Source: JAZDJP01 sp043803805
GTDB lineage: Bacteria > Planctomycetota > JAZDJP01
Length of the DNA: 64,000 bases
Assembly (NCBI GenBank): GCA_043803805.1
Contig: JAZDJP010000031.1
Span: 1-64,000 of the forward strand
Direction: 5' to 3'
The notes beneath the pieces are model-generated. The model was not told where the DNA came from and ran no database searches. It saw only the letters and a list, made by a program, of their open reading frames with translations. The position numbers were made by a program, and so were the translations under genes. This document shows positions 42,668 through 50,484 of the stretch, piece after piece. The stretch's first letter is position 1. Every line of letters starts with the position of its first letter.

Positions 42668-43684
42668 CTACGCGAAGTGCCGGGGCCCCTTCATGCGGGC
42701 GGGCGGGGCGTCGGCGGCGACGCACACCCGGTTGCGGCCGGTGTTTTTCGCCTTGTAGAGGGCCTCGTCGGCCCGCCGGAGTATGACCCGGAGCGAGTCG
42801 TTCTGAAGCGACCACTTGCACACCCCCGCCGAGGCGGTCACCCGGAACGTCCGCCCGTCGGCGGCATGGATCTCCCGCGCCTCCAGTTCCTTGCGGACCC
42901 TCTCGGCGAAGATCGCCGCCGCGCGCGTCCCCACCGCGGGCATGAGCACCAGAAATTCCTCGCCGCCGTAGCGCGCCGCGATATCCACCTCGCGGCAATT
43001 CGCCTTGAGGAGTTCCGCGAAGACGCGGAGCACCCCGTCGCCCGTCTCGTGACCGTGGACGTCGTTCACCCGCTTGAAATGATCCAGATCGAACAGGACC
43101 AGCGCCAAAAGCCCGCCGTACCGGCGGGTGCGCCCGAGTTCGATCTGGGAAAAGTTGTTGAAGGCCCGGCGGTTGAAAAGCCCCGTGAGGTCGTCCCGGC
43201 GCGCCGCCTCCGCCAGACGCACGTGACGATCGGCCAGTTCCGCCAGGGTCCGCCGCGAGGCCTCCAGAACGTCGGTCTGGGTGATGATCCCGGAAAGTTT
43301 CCCGTCGTCATCCACCACCACGAGGCGCCGGATGTGCCGCTGACGCATCCGTTCGAGCGCGAGAAGGGCCTGCTCCCCGGGCGCGGCGGTAATCAAAGGA
43401 CGGGCCATGACCTGGCCGACGGGAACGCCCAGAGTCTGGCGTTTGGCGAAGCGGCGAACCACGTCGCGCTCGGAAACGATGCCCACCGGGACATTATCGG
43501 CGCCGACGACCACGACGCTGCCGATGCGCCGATCGGCCATGAGCCGGCACGCCTCCACAAGCGGGGTCTTCGGCGCGACCGCGACGACCGTCCGGCTCAT
43601 GTAGGTGCCGACCGTGGCGAGGCGCCCGGGCCGGGGGGGCGCGGAGGTCTCGGCGGACCGGGGGACCGGGGGCTTTTCGTTCAT
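42668..43684 (-). CDS. CBS-CBS-GGDEF diguanylate cyclase
   Basis: 338 residues. Two CBS domains (about 25-80 and 90-145; YMSRTVVAVAPKTPLVEACR, SVVVVGADNVPVGIVSERD, VMARPLITAAPGEQALLALE) are followed by a GGDEF domain: LTGLFNRRAF, LFDLDHFKRVND, RYGGEEFLVLMP. The catalytic GGEEF is intact and the inhibitory RxxD site reads REVD five residues before it, so an active, feedback-controlled cyclase is expected. CBS pairs usually bind adenosyl nucleotides, suggesting control by energy state. No membrane segment. It makes the messenger that the EAL and HD-GYP proteins in the window would degrade. Confidence 0.9.
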   Translation of the reverse strand: MNEKPPVPRSAETSAPPRPGRLATVGTYMSRTVVAVAPKTPLVEACRLMADRRIGSVVVVGADNVPVGIVSERDVVRRFAKRQTLGVPVGQVMARPLITAAPGEQALLALERMRQRHIRRLVVVDDDGKLSGIITQTDVLEASRRTLAELADRHVRLAEAARRDDLTGLFNRRAFNNFSQIELGRTRRYGGLLALVLFDLDHFKRVNDVHGHETGDGVLRVFAELLKANCREVDIAARYGGEEFLVLMPAVGTRAAAIFAERVRKELEAREIHAADGRTFRVTASAGVCKWSLQNDSLRVILRRADEALYKAKNTGRNRVCVAADAPPARMKGPRHFA

Positions 43685-43852
43685 AGAAATCCGAGTGTAT
43701 CGCGGAAGGACGTCGGAATCGTGAAAATTCCGTAAAAAATTTTGCGTTTCCCGGGATCTCCGCCGTTCCGACAGGGGGTTTCGCCCGGCGGAAGATGTGG
43801 AACACGGTCATTGACAACGCGGGAGTCCGGATATAATTGACCTGTTCTTGGC

Positions 43853-43925
43853 GCGGACGTAGCTCAGCTGGCAGAGCGGAAGCTTCCCAAGCTTCAGGTC
43901 GCGGGTTCGAACCCCGTCGTCCGCT
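43853..43925 (+). tRNA. tRNA-Gly(CCC)
   Basis: Acceptor GCGGACG/CGTCCGC with discriminator T, D-arm GCTC/GAGC, anticodon stem GAAGC/GCTTC with loop TTCCCAA (anticodon CCC), T-arm GCGGG-TTCGAAC-CCCGT. CCA is not encoded. Its 3' end is part of an 89-bp direct repeat. Confidence 0.93.
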
Positions 43926-44333
43926 TTCTCGCCGCCGATAAACTTCGCCATACGGCGTCGCTACGGACTCGGCGTGTCACACGGTAGACACGCCGTCGTC
44001 CTATGCTCCTTGTCTGGCTCGTTTCTCAACGGCGAGAATTCTGCCGGCAATCGGTTCGAAGGGCGGCGAACGCGCCGAAGGCGAAGAGCGAGCCGGGGGC
44101 GAACCGGAGGCCAGGGATGGCCGGAGGTAGGCGATTCCAATCGCCCCGAGCGAAGCGAGGGCGCGAAGCCGGAGGCGGAGCGCAGCGGAAGCAAATCGCC
44201 CAGGGCCGAGCGGAGCCCGGCAGGAGGCCGGGCGAGCGCTTGGCCGAACCCCGTCGTCCGCTTTCTCGCCGCCGATAAACTTCGCCATACGGCGTCGCTA
44301 CGGACTCGGCGTGTCACACGGTAGACACGCCGT
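43908..44333 (+). repeat. 89-bp perfect direct repeat at tRNA-Gly 3' end with palindrome-rich centre
   Basis: 43908-43996 and 44245-44333 are identical; each starts inside the T-loop of tRNA-Gly (CGAACCCCGTCGTCCGC) and runs 71 bases past it. The 248 bases between contain many short palindromes, for example GGCGATT-cc-AATCGCC (44130-44145), and GCGAAGCGAGGGCGCGAAGC. The following stretch 44334-44595 shows no feature I can support. Confidence 0.85.
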
Positions 44334-44595
44334 TGGCTGGTTTGCATCCGTCCCGGTTCGCGGCCGTCGGAAACGTCCCTGCGTTATTCCCTGGGTGGCG
44401 ACTCGGGTGGCGGTTCGCCGGGGCGCGCCTCAACGACATCCTGTCGTCTCGGCGCTCGACGCGTTCGCGCCTCCCGGCATCCTGCCTCCGGCGCGCCCGC
44501 GACGCCCGGCTCACCACCCCCCTCGCCGCCATTCCCGCAGATGCGCCGCGAGAGATATAATAAAATAATTGGGAAGCGGGACCCCACCCCCGGGG

Positions 44596-44633
44596 ACCCC
44601 TCCCCGTCATCACAGTAAAGAACGGGGAGGGGT
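44596..44633. terminator. Perfect 12-bp stem-loop
   Basis: ACCCCTCCCCGT and ACGGGGAGGGGT around a 14-base loop, followed by AAAATC rather than a T-run. It may end transcription toward the left (minus strand reads a short A/T-rich tail) or insulate the SIR2 gene. Confidence 0.5.
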
Positions 44634-44703
44634 AAAATCATGATGGATGTGTTGCCACCGTCTGGAGAAGGTGATAACATCCCGTAAGGAACAGTCGCAG
44701 ACG

Positions 44704-45726
44704 ATGACATCCCCACTCTTCATCCTGGGCGCCGGATTCGGATACGACGTGAAGGCCGTCGTGGGTCCAGTCAAGAACAGGTTCCACGGGACAACGATCG
44801 CTGACTTAGGCTACCCGCTCGCGTCGGAACTCTGGAGCATCTGCTTTCCTGGAGAACAACCGCGGGAAGACGGCTCGATTGAAGCCCGATTTCATGAGGC
44901 CATGCTGGCGCACGATCCTCGACCAATGGAGGCGCTCAGCGATCGGCTCATGACATCCGACTCCTACCTGCCCGATAAACTCCAACGTACCCCAAACTGC
45001 TACATCAACTTCCTTAAGAAATTCCCGGAATCATCGTTTCTCACGTTCAACTATGACTCGCTCGTGGAGATCCTGCTCTTTGGTCTGAAACGCTGGTTTC
45101 CGGCCGATGGATTCGGCGTTCCCGTGAACGTAGTAGAGTACGCGCGGCCAACGGGTGCGCCAGCGCCCGTGTCCAAGCAACTTGTTGTTCACCTCCACGG
45201 AACGATGTATGTGTCCACGGAGAAAGTCCGTGTTGTGAAATGCCCGGGAGAAGATATCGCAATGATTGTGCCACGCCCTCAAGCGCTATTTCACTTTGAT
45301 CCCTACAGTATCCCACATTGCTTCCCGTCTATTGCGCGAGATTCCTTACATCCTGGAACGTCTCCCTGGCCCCATGATCGTTTCATTGCCCCAATTCCCG
45401 ACAAGGCAAAGGGCCTCACGCAGGAATTCATCAAGTTGGCGTATAAGCGCGCGGAAGATCTCATTGCGGAAACCAAACTTGTCATCGCCGTCGGATACAG
45501 TTTCAACCAACACGACCAATCTTCGTACAATCCTCTCGTCCGCGCGCTGAGCCACGCCACCGGGCCAAAGAAAGTGGTGGTGGTTTCTCCTGACGCTCAC
45601 GACATCTGCCGGCGACTTGGAAACGAAAACGTTCGGATCGTATGGGCGCCAGTGGCGAAAACCTTCCGCGAATGGGCGGACGACGGTTTTCACATCGGAC
45701 TTGAGAGAGAAGAATCAAATGCCTAA
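44704..45726 (+). CDS. SIR2-like domain protein, likely gene cassette/defence gene
   Basis: 340 residues. SIR2_2-type landmarks: LFILGAGFGYD at the N-terminus (NAD site), SSFLTFNYDSLVEILLF, VVHLHGTMYV (catalytic His) and LVIAVGYSFNQHDQ near the C-terminus. Stand-alone SIR2-like NADases are common antiphage effectors, and the low GC compared with neighbours suggests transfer; no partner gene is present. The ATG at 44704 is chosen (GGAACAG upstream); a GTG at 44647 is the longer option. Its stop codon lies inside an attC-like site, as in integron cassettes. Confidence 0.75.
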   Translation: MTSPLFILGAGFGYDVKAVVGPVKNRFHGTTIADLGYPLASELWSICFPGEQPREDGSIEARFHEAMLAHDPRPMEALSDRLMTSDSYLPDKLQRTPNCYINFLKKFPESSFLTFNYDSLVEILLFGLKRWFPADGFGVPVNVVEYARPTGAPAPVSKQLVVHLHGTMYVSTEKVRVVKCPGEDIAMIVPRPQALFHFDPYSIPHCFPSIARDSLHPGTSPWPHDRFIAPIPDKAKGLTQEFIKLAYKRAEDLIAETKLVIAVGYSFNQHDQSSYNPLVRALSHATGPKKVVVVSPDAHDICRRLGNENVRIVWAPVAKTFREWADDGFHIGLEREESNA

Positions 45727-45786
45727 CAAACATGCACCCGACCGCCACAAGGGGCGCGACGGCGGGAGATGCCCCAGTTGTTATGC
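45721..45786 (+). other. attC-like integron recombination site
   Basis: GCCTAAC (45721-45727) at the left and GTTATGC (45780-45786) at the right match the RYYYAAC and (imperfectly) GTTRRRY core sites. The interior is an imperfect palindrome: ATGCACCCGACCGCC against GGCGGGAGATGCC. The SIR2 stop codon is the TAA of the first core site. No second attC or integrase is in reach. Confidence 0.45.
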
Positions 45787-45865
45787 TTCCAACATGAGTC
45801 ACCTTATTCATCGGATACAATAGGAACCTGAATCCGCCATCGGCATTTGAGGGAGGAGCGCGCGT

Positions 45866-46594
45866 ATGATGAATCGAAAACTTTTTCTGCCGATGTTGGG
45901 AATCCTTCTGCCGGTCGCCCTGGCCGTCGGGGCGGCTGAATTCGTGGGATCGCGCCAGAGGAACACCGTTCACGACCCTTCCTGCGAGTGGGCGCAGAAA
46001 ATCATCCCGCGAAACCGGGTGACGTTCCCGTCCGTCGAGGAGGCCGTCACGGCCGGGTATCGTCCCTGCGGCACATGCCTTCCCAACGCGGCGACACCCC
46101 CTTCCGGGGACACCCCGGCCCCGACGCCGGACGGCGGCGAATCGGCGCCTTCCGCCACGGAGGAAGCGGTGGCCAATCTCTCCGGGGCGACGATTTCCAG
46201 TTGGGGACGCGCCGTGACGGTGACCGACGGGGACACCCTGGTGATGGACGACGGAAAACGGAAATGGAAGGTGCGCCTTCACGGCATCAACACGCCGGAA
46301 AAGGGGGAACCGGGCGCCGCCGAGGCCAAACAGGCGCTGGCGGACCTCGTCCTGGAGAAGCCGATTTTTCTGCTGTTCGAGGAACGGAAAAAGGACGGTT
46401 ACAACCGCCTCCTCGCCTACGTGTACGTGATCGGCGGAAACACGGACCTCGTCTCGGTCGCCGCCCGCCTTCTCGCCGCCGGACGGGCCAAGGTGTACCT
46501 CAAATACCCCTGCATGTTCCAATCCCAGTTTCTCCTCCTCGAAGAGGAGGCCCGGAGGGCCGGGATTGGAATCTGGGCGGGGGACGGGAAATAA
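45866..46594 (+). CDS. Secreted thermonuclease (SNase) with Ada-type zinc module
   Basis: 242 residues with an N-terminal signal peptide (FLPMLGILLPVALAVGAAEF). Residues about 30-72 match the Ada zinc-binding module: NTVHDPSCEWAQKI and AGYRPCGTC. A Pro/Thr linker follows. The SNase fold covers about 110-240: VTVTDGDTLVM, KVRLHGINTPEKGEPGA, LLFEERKKDGYNRLLAYVYV. Key active-site Arg, Asp, Glu and Arg of SNase are recognisable. Likely exported or periplasmic, degrading nucleic acids for nutrient or biofilm use. GGGAGGAG precedes the ATGATG start. Confidence 0.85.
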   Translation: MMNRKLFLPMLGILLPVALAVGAAEFVGSRQRNTVHDPSCEWAQKIIPRNRVTFPSVEEAVTAGYRPCGTCLPNAATPPSGDTPAPTPDGGESAPSATEEAVANLSGATISSWGRAVTVTDGDTLVMDDGKRKWKVRLHGINTPEKGEPGAAEAKQALADLVLEKPIFLLFEERKKDGYNRLLAYVYVIGGNTDLVSVAARLLAAGRAKVYLKYPCMFQSQFLLLEEEARRAGIGIWAGDGK

Positions 46595-46664
46595 AATGAT
46601 GAATGCGGAATGCGGAATATCCGTAGGGCACAGCACGCTGTGCCTCTGCCCCATTCATCATTTT
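46593..46664. terminator. Nested inverted repeat with T-run
   Basis: AAAATGATGAATG (46593-46605) pairs with CATTCATCATTTT (46652-46664), enclosing the hairpin GGCACAGC-ac-GCTGTGCC (46627-46644). A TTTTT run ends it. It follows the nuclease stop codon directly and can end transcription; the inner hairpin sequence also resembles dispersed palindromic repeats. Confidence 0.6.
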
Positions 46665-46879
46665 TCTTTGGGCGAGCAAAGAAAAAGAGGGAAGGAAACC
46701 CTTTGTCAAAAAATCGGGGTGTGGTAAGATTCTTTCCGGACAAACCGACAAAAGTGGTATCTCTTTTTCGTGTTTTCGTGCTCTTATTTCGCTTTTTCGT
46801 GGTGGCTGTTTCCGCAGGATTTTCGCCCGGAAAGTTCATTTTCCCGCTATAATGAATCCTGCGTCCAGTCGCGAATTTT

Positions 46880-48463
46880 ATGACAAAGCCGTACTACATC
46901 ACCACCGCCCTGCCGTACCTCAACGGCCCGCCCCACATCGGGCACGCTTATGAATTCATCGGCGCCGACTGCATGGCGCGGTTCAAACGCCTGACGGGCG
47001 AGGATGTGTTTTTTCTCACGGGAAGCGACGAGCACGGGGCGAAACTCGAGCGCGCCGCGAAGAAATTCGGGAAGACTCCGAAGGAACACGCCGACGAAAT
47101 GTGCGCGCTGTTCAAGGAGCTCCTCGCGGCCCTTTCCATCTCCCATGACGGGTTCGTCCGCACCACCGACGCCCATCACGAGGCGGCCTCCCAGGAAATC
47201 TACCGGGCCGCGGCCCGCGCCGGCGACATCTTCAAGGGGAAATACTCCGGCTGGTACTGCACCCCCTGCGAGGGATTCTTCGACAAGGCGGAGCTGAAGG
47301 ATGGCGGGTGCCCGATGGGACATCCCGGCGTGGAATTCGTCACGGAGGACGTCTATTTCTTCAAGATGTCCCGCCACGCGGAGGCCCTGGGCCGGCACAT
47401 CGAATCGCACCCGGAATTCATCCTCCCGGCCCACCGCGCCAACGAGATCCTCAACAATTTCATCAAGAAGGGCCTCGAGGACGTCTGCGTCAGCCGAGCC
47501 ACCGTCCGCTGGGGCATCCCGGTGCCGGACGACCCGGCCCAGGTGATCTATGTGTGGTTCGACGCCCTGACGAATTATATTTCCGCCATCGGCTGGCCCG
47601 ACGACATCCCCCGATTCAACGAACTCTGGCCCGCGGACCTGCACGTCGTCGGGAAGGACATCCTCCGGTTTCACACCACCATCTGGCCGGCCATGCTCCT
47701 CTCGGCGGGCCTTCCTCTGCCGAAATCGGTCTACGCCCACGGATGGGTCATCACCCCCTCCGGCGAAAAGATGTCGAAGTCGCAGGGGATGGTGGTGGAT
47801 CCGATGGAACTCTGCCGGAAGTACGGCGCGGATACCTTGCGGTATTTCCTCATGAGGGAGGTCCCCTGGGGCGAGGACGGCGTCTATTCCGAGGAGCGCC
47901 TCGTCTCCCGGTACCAGACGGATCTCGCCAATGAACTGGGGAACCTCCTCCACCGAACGCTTTCCATGACGGAGCGCTACTTCGACGGAAAAATTCCCGC
48001 GCCCGCCGCCGGGCCGAATCCCCTCCGGGAGGAGGTCGCGCCGCTCCTGGACCGCTACCTCCGCGACATGGAGGCCATGCGGTTTCACAAGGCCCTCGAA
48101 GACGTGTGGAATTTTTTCCGCCGGGCGAACCGCTACGTGGAGGAAACCAAACCCTGGGGCATCGCGAAGGACGCCGGACGCCGGGACGAACTCGGCGGCG
48201 TGCTCTACAACCTCGCGGAGGCCCTGCGGATGGGAAGCGTCTTCCTCACCCCCTTCGTGCCGGCCACCGCGGCGGGCATCCGGGGGCAACTGGGCCTGGC
48301 GCCGGGCGCCGCCGCTCCGCCCCTCCGGGAGGCGGCCGCCTGGGGACGTCTGCCGGCGGGAACGACGGTAAACAAAGGACAGCCGTTATTCCCCAAACTC
48401 GATACCACGGAAACACCGAACACCACGGAAACACGGAAAAAAAACGGAAACACGGAAGCATGA
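46880..48463 (+). CDS. metG: Methionyl-tRNA synthetase
   Basis: 527 residues, class I synthetase. HIGH signature in PPHIGHAYEFIGAD, single zinc knuckle YCTPCEGFF...CPMGHP, VWFDALTNYISAIG, FHTTIWPAML and KMSKS in SGEKMSKSQGMV; the anticodon-binding helical domain ends near residue 500. No C-terminal dimerisation domain. The last 23 residues (LDTTETPNTTETRKKNGNTE) are low complexity and are encoded by the CCACGGAAACAC repeat, so the repeat supplied the stop codon. A TATAAT at 46848-46853 lies upstream without a clear -35. Confidence 0.93.
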   Translation: MTKPYYITTALPYLNGPPHIGHAYEFIGADCMARFKRLTGEDVFFLTGSDEHGAKLERAAKKFGKTPKEHADEMCALFKELLAALSISHDGFVRTTDAHHEAASQEIYRAAARAGDIFKGKYSGWYCTPCEGFFDKAELKDGGCPMGHPGVEFVTEDVYFFKMSRHAEALGRHIESHPEFILPAHRANEILNNFIKKGLEDVCVSRATVRWGIPVPDDPAQVIYVWFDALTNYISAIGWPDDIPRFNELWPADLHVVGKDILRFHTTIWPAMLLSAGLPLPKSVYAHGWVITPSGEKMSKSQGMVVDPMELCRKYGADTLRYFLMREVPWGEDGVYSEERLVSRYQTDLANELGNLLHRTLSMTERYFDGKIPAPAAGPNPLREEVAPLLDRYLRDMEAMRFHKALEDVWNFFRRANRYVEETKPWGIAKDAGRRDELGGVLYNLAEALRMGSVFLTPFVPATAAGIRGQLGLAPGAAAPPLREAAAWGRLPAGTTVNKGQPLFPKLDTTETPNTTETRKKNGNTEA

Positions 48464-48610
48464 TTTCAATAACACAACTCCATTCAATTCCAGAAACCCA
48501 CCGGCACCCTTCCCGTTTCCGTGGATCCGTTCCGTGTCTCCGTGGTCCTGTTCCGTGTTTCCGTGTCCCGGTTCCGTGTCTCCGTGGTCCTGTTCCGTGT
48601 TCCCGTGGTA
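48397..48610. repeat. CCACGGAAACACGG / CCGTGTTTCCGTGG inverted repeat family
   Basis: 48399-48460 holds units of ACCACGGAAACAC; 48520-48606 holds at least six units of TTCCGTGTTTCCGTGG type in the opposite sense. Together they could fold over the short spacer. The first part is translated as the metG tail. Confidence 0.75.
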
Positions 48611-48617
48611 ACGCCCT

Positions 48618-49070
48618 ATGAGAGCCAAACCGGATTTCGACGACGCCATCCTGAAAATCGTGCGGAAGGATCCCCGCTTCCGCCCCGCGGCGTATTTCTT
48701 CATGTTCGAAGCCCTCGATTATGTCGCGGCCAAAATGGAAACGCCGCGGCACGTCACCGGGCAGGAACTCCTCGCCGGCATCCGGAACCTCGCCCGCATC
48801 CGCTTCGGCTTCCTCGCCAAGACCGTCTTTGACCGATGGGGCATCCATCGGACGGCCGACTTCGGGGCGATCGTCTTCCACCTCGTGGATGCCGGCCTCA
48901 TGGGCAGAACCGACAGCGACACCGCGGCCGATTTCGAGGACGGCTACGATTTCACCGAGGCCTTCGAGCAGGGGTACGACTTCGGAATCCGCCATGCCCC
49001 CCGGGCGAAGAAGCAGGCGCGGGCGGAAACGCACGGGGCCGGCGAACCGCCCCCCGGCTCAATCCAATAA
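48618..49070 (+). CDS. Minf_1886 family protein
   Basis: 150 residues matching a conserved uncharacterised family of PVC and related bacteria: FDDAILKIVRKDPRFRPAAY, FFMFEALDY, HVTGQELLAGIRNLARIRFG and the acidic C-terminal AADFEDGYDFTEAFEQGYDF. Cytoplasmic, function unknown. It begins 8 bases after the repeat tract and ends convergent with the HU gene, with a shared terminator. Confidence 0.8.
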   Translation: MRAKPDFDDAILKIVRKDPRFRPAAYFFMFEALDYVAAKMETPRHVTGQELLAGIRNLARIRFGFLAKTVFDRWGIHRTADFGAIVFHLVDAGLMGRTDSDTAADFEDGYDFTEAFEQGYDFGIRHAPRAKKQARAETHGAGEPPPGSIQ

Positions 49071-49103
49071 AAAAAGAGAGAACCGGTTTCACCGTTCCTC
49101 TCT
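49069..49103. terminator. Bidirectional terminator between convergent genes
   Basis: AAAAAAAGAGAGAACCGG and CCGTTCCTCTCTTT form an imperfect hairpin with A-run and T-run, between the Minf_1886 gene and HU. Confidence 0.7.
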
Positions 49104-49144
49104 TTCCCGCGAACTGCAATGCGTTGAGATAAAAAAATCGCTTC

Positions 49145-49417
49145 CTAGCGGATTTTTTCCTCCATGATCTTCCCCGGCTTGAACGTGACCACCCTCCGGC
49201 TGGGGACGAAGACCTCCTCGCCCGTCCGCGGGTTACGGGCCTTGCGGGCGGCGCGCTCCTTGACTTCGAACACCCCGAAGTTGCGAAGCTCGATCCGCCG
49301 CTCGGCGACCAGGGTCTCGATGATGGCGTCGAATGTCCTCTGGACGATCAGCTTGGTCATCGTCTGCGTGAGGGACATCTCGTCCGCGATCTTGTTGGCG
49401 ATGTCTTTCTTGGTCAC
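49145..49417 (-). CDS. hup: DNA-binding protein HU
   Basis: 90 residues, the standard length. [20 protein letters not shown] begins the helical dimer part; the DNA-binding arm is [20 protein letters not shown] followed by [19 protein letters not shown]. It is a homodimeric nucleoid protein that bends DNA. AGGAGA lies 8 bases before the ATG. Confidence 0.95.
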   Translation of the reverse strand: MTKKDIANKIADEMSLTQTMTKLIVQRTFDAIIETLVAERRIELRNFGVFEVKERAARKARNPRTGEEVFVPSRRVVTFKPGKIMEEKIR

Positions 49418-49512
49418 CGGCGTCTCCTTTGCAACGGCATTTCGATTTATCTCAAGCCCCGCCCAGCACGTTACGATATATAATCGGGAGGCGAAGGCGC
49501 GTCAACATAAAA

Positions 49513-50409
49513 ATGCCTGCATTCCATCATAAAAAAAGTCCGGCCTCCCTCAACGGGTTGACCGTCAAGCCGTTGAAACCGCGTTTCACCGCCTCCCCCA
49601 CCCGGCGCGGCTCCTGGAGGCAGGTGGCGCTCTTGGCGTCGCTTCTGGCGGCCGGGGCGTGCACCCGCCAGCCCAAGGAAACCTGGGACTACACGAAGGA
49701 ACGGACCGTCCGCTTCAAGATGATTCCCGCCCCGGAATGGATGCGCCAGCGGGAGGCCGACGCCCGGGCGGGCTTTCTCACATCCCCCTTCCGGCTCGAA
49801 CGGGACATGATCCTCTCCCTCACCCTCATGCAGGATGCCGCCTACGCCAAGGAATCGAAGTACCGCGTCGGGCCCGACGGGATGGTGGACTTCCCCCTCA
49901 TCGGGCGCCTCACGGTGGAAGGCCTGACGCCGGCGGAACTGAAGGGGCTCCTGACGGAAAAACTGAGCCGTTTCTACCGCAACCCCGAGATGGTCCTGAA
50001 CCTGGAACCGGCCACGCTGGACCGGCCCGACACCTCCACCTCGGTGGCCGTGTTCGGGGAGTCGAAAGGTTCCGGGTTGTACACCTACACCGGCCGGAAG
50101 ACCGTGATCGACGCCATCGCCTCCTCGGGCGGATTCTCCGCCGACTCCAACTGGCGGTCCGTCGGAGTCATCCGCCGCTGGAAAGGGGAGGACGTCATCA
50201 TCGTGGTGGACGCCGAGGCCCTTTTCAAACGCGGCGACCTCCGCCAGAACATTTCGCTGGAGAACGGGGACATCCTTTACATCCCGCGCGAGCCCGACAC
50301 GATGGGCGAGCGATTCCTCCACGACTGGGACCTCTTCATCCATTATATGAGCGGGATCCAGCAGACGGACGGCGCCTATCAGCAATTTGACGGCCGCTTC
50401 CGCCGCTGA
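49513..50409 (+). CDS. Polysaccharide export protein, Wza family
   Basis: 298 residues. A lipoprotein-type signal is visible late (WRQVALLASLLAAGACTRQP, lipobox AAGAC). The poly-export domain covers about 115-200 (YRVGPDGMVDFPLIGRLTVE, LTPAELKGLLTEKLSRFYRN, MVLNLEPATL) and a SLBB-like beta-grasp follows (VAVFGESKGSGLYTYTGRKT, ISLENGDILYIPRE). It should form the outer-membrane channel for exopolysaccharide. The start is unclear: ATG at 49513 is used, but the signal peptide would fit a start nearer residue 35. It precedes the Wzz/kinase gene by 75 bases. Confidence 0.82.
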   Translation: MPAFHHKKSPASLNGLTVKPLKPRFTASPTRRGSWRQVALLASLLAAGACTRQPKETWDYTKERTVRFKMIPAPEWMRQREADARAGFLTSPFRLERDMILSLTLMQDAAYAKESKYRVGPDGMVDFPLIGRLTVEGLTPAELKGLLTEKLSRFYRNPEMVLNLEPATLDRPDTSTSVAVFGESKGSGLYTYTGRKTVIDAIASSGGFSADSNWRSVGVIRRWKGEDVIIVVDAEALFKRGDLRQNISLENGDILYIPREPDTMGERFLHDWDLFIHYMSGIQQTDGAYQQFDGRFRR

Positions 50410-50484
50410 TCACGGGCCGCGAAACCAGGGCTTCCCGTGAAAACGCGAACGGCCCCCGCGCCCGGGCGGACGCAGCGGTGAGCA

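Noticed and set aside
43974..44568. Overlapping ORFs beginning MSHGRHAV around the tRNA-Gly repeat
   Set aside because: Both starts come from the 89-bp duplication and the translations are Arg/Ala-rich in every frame.
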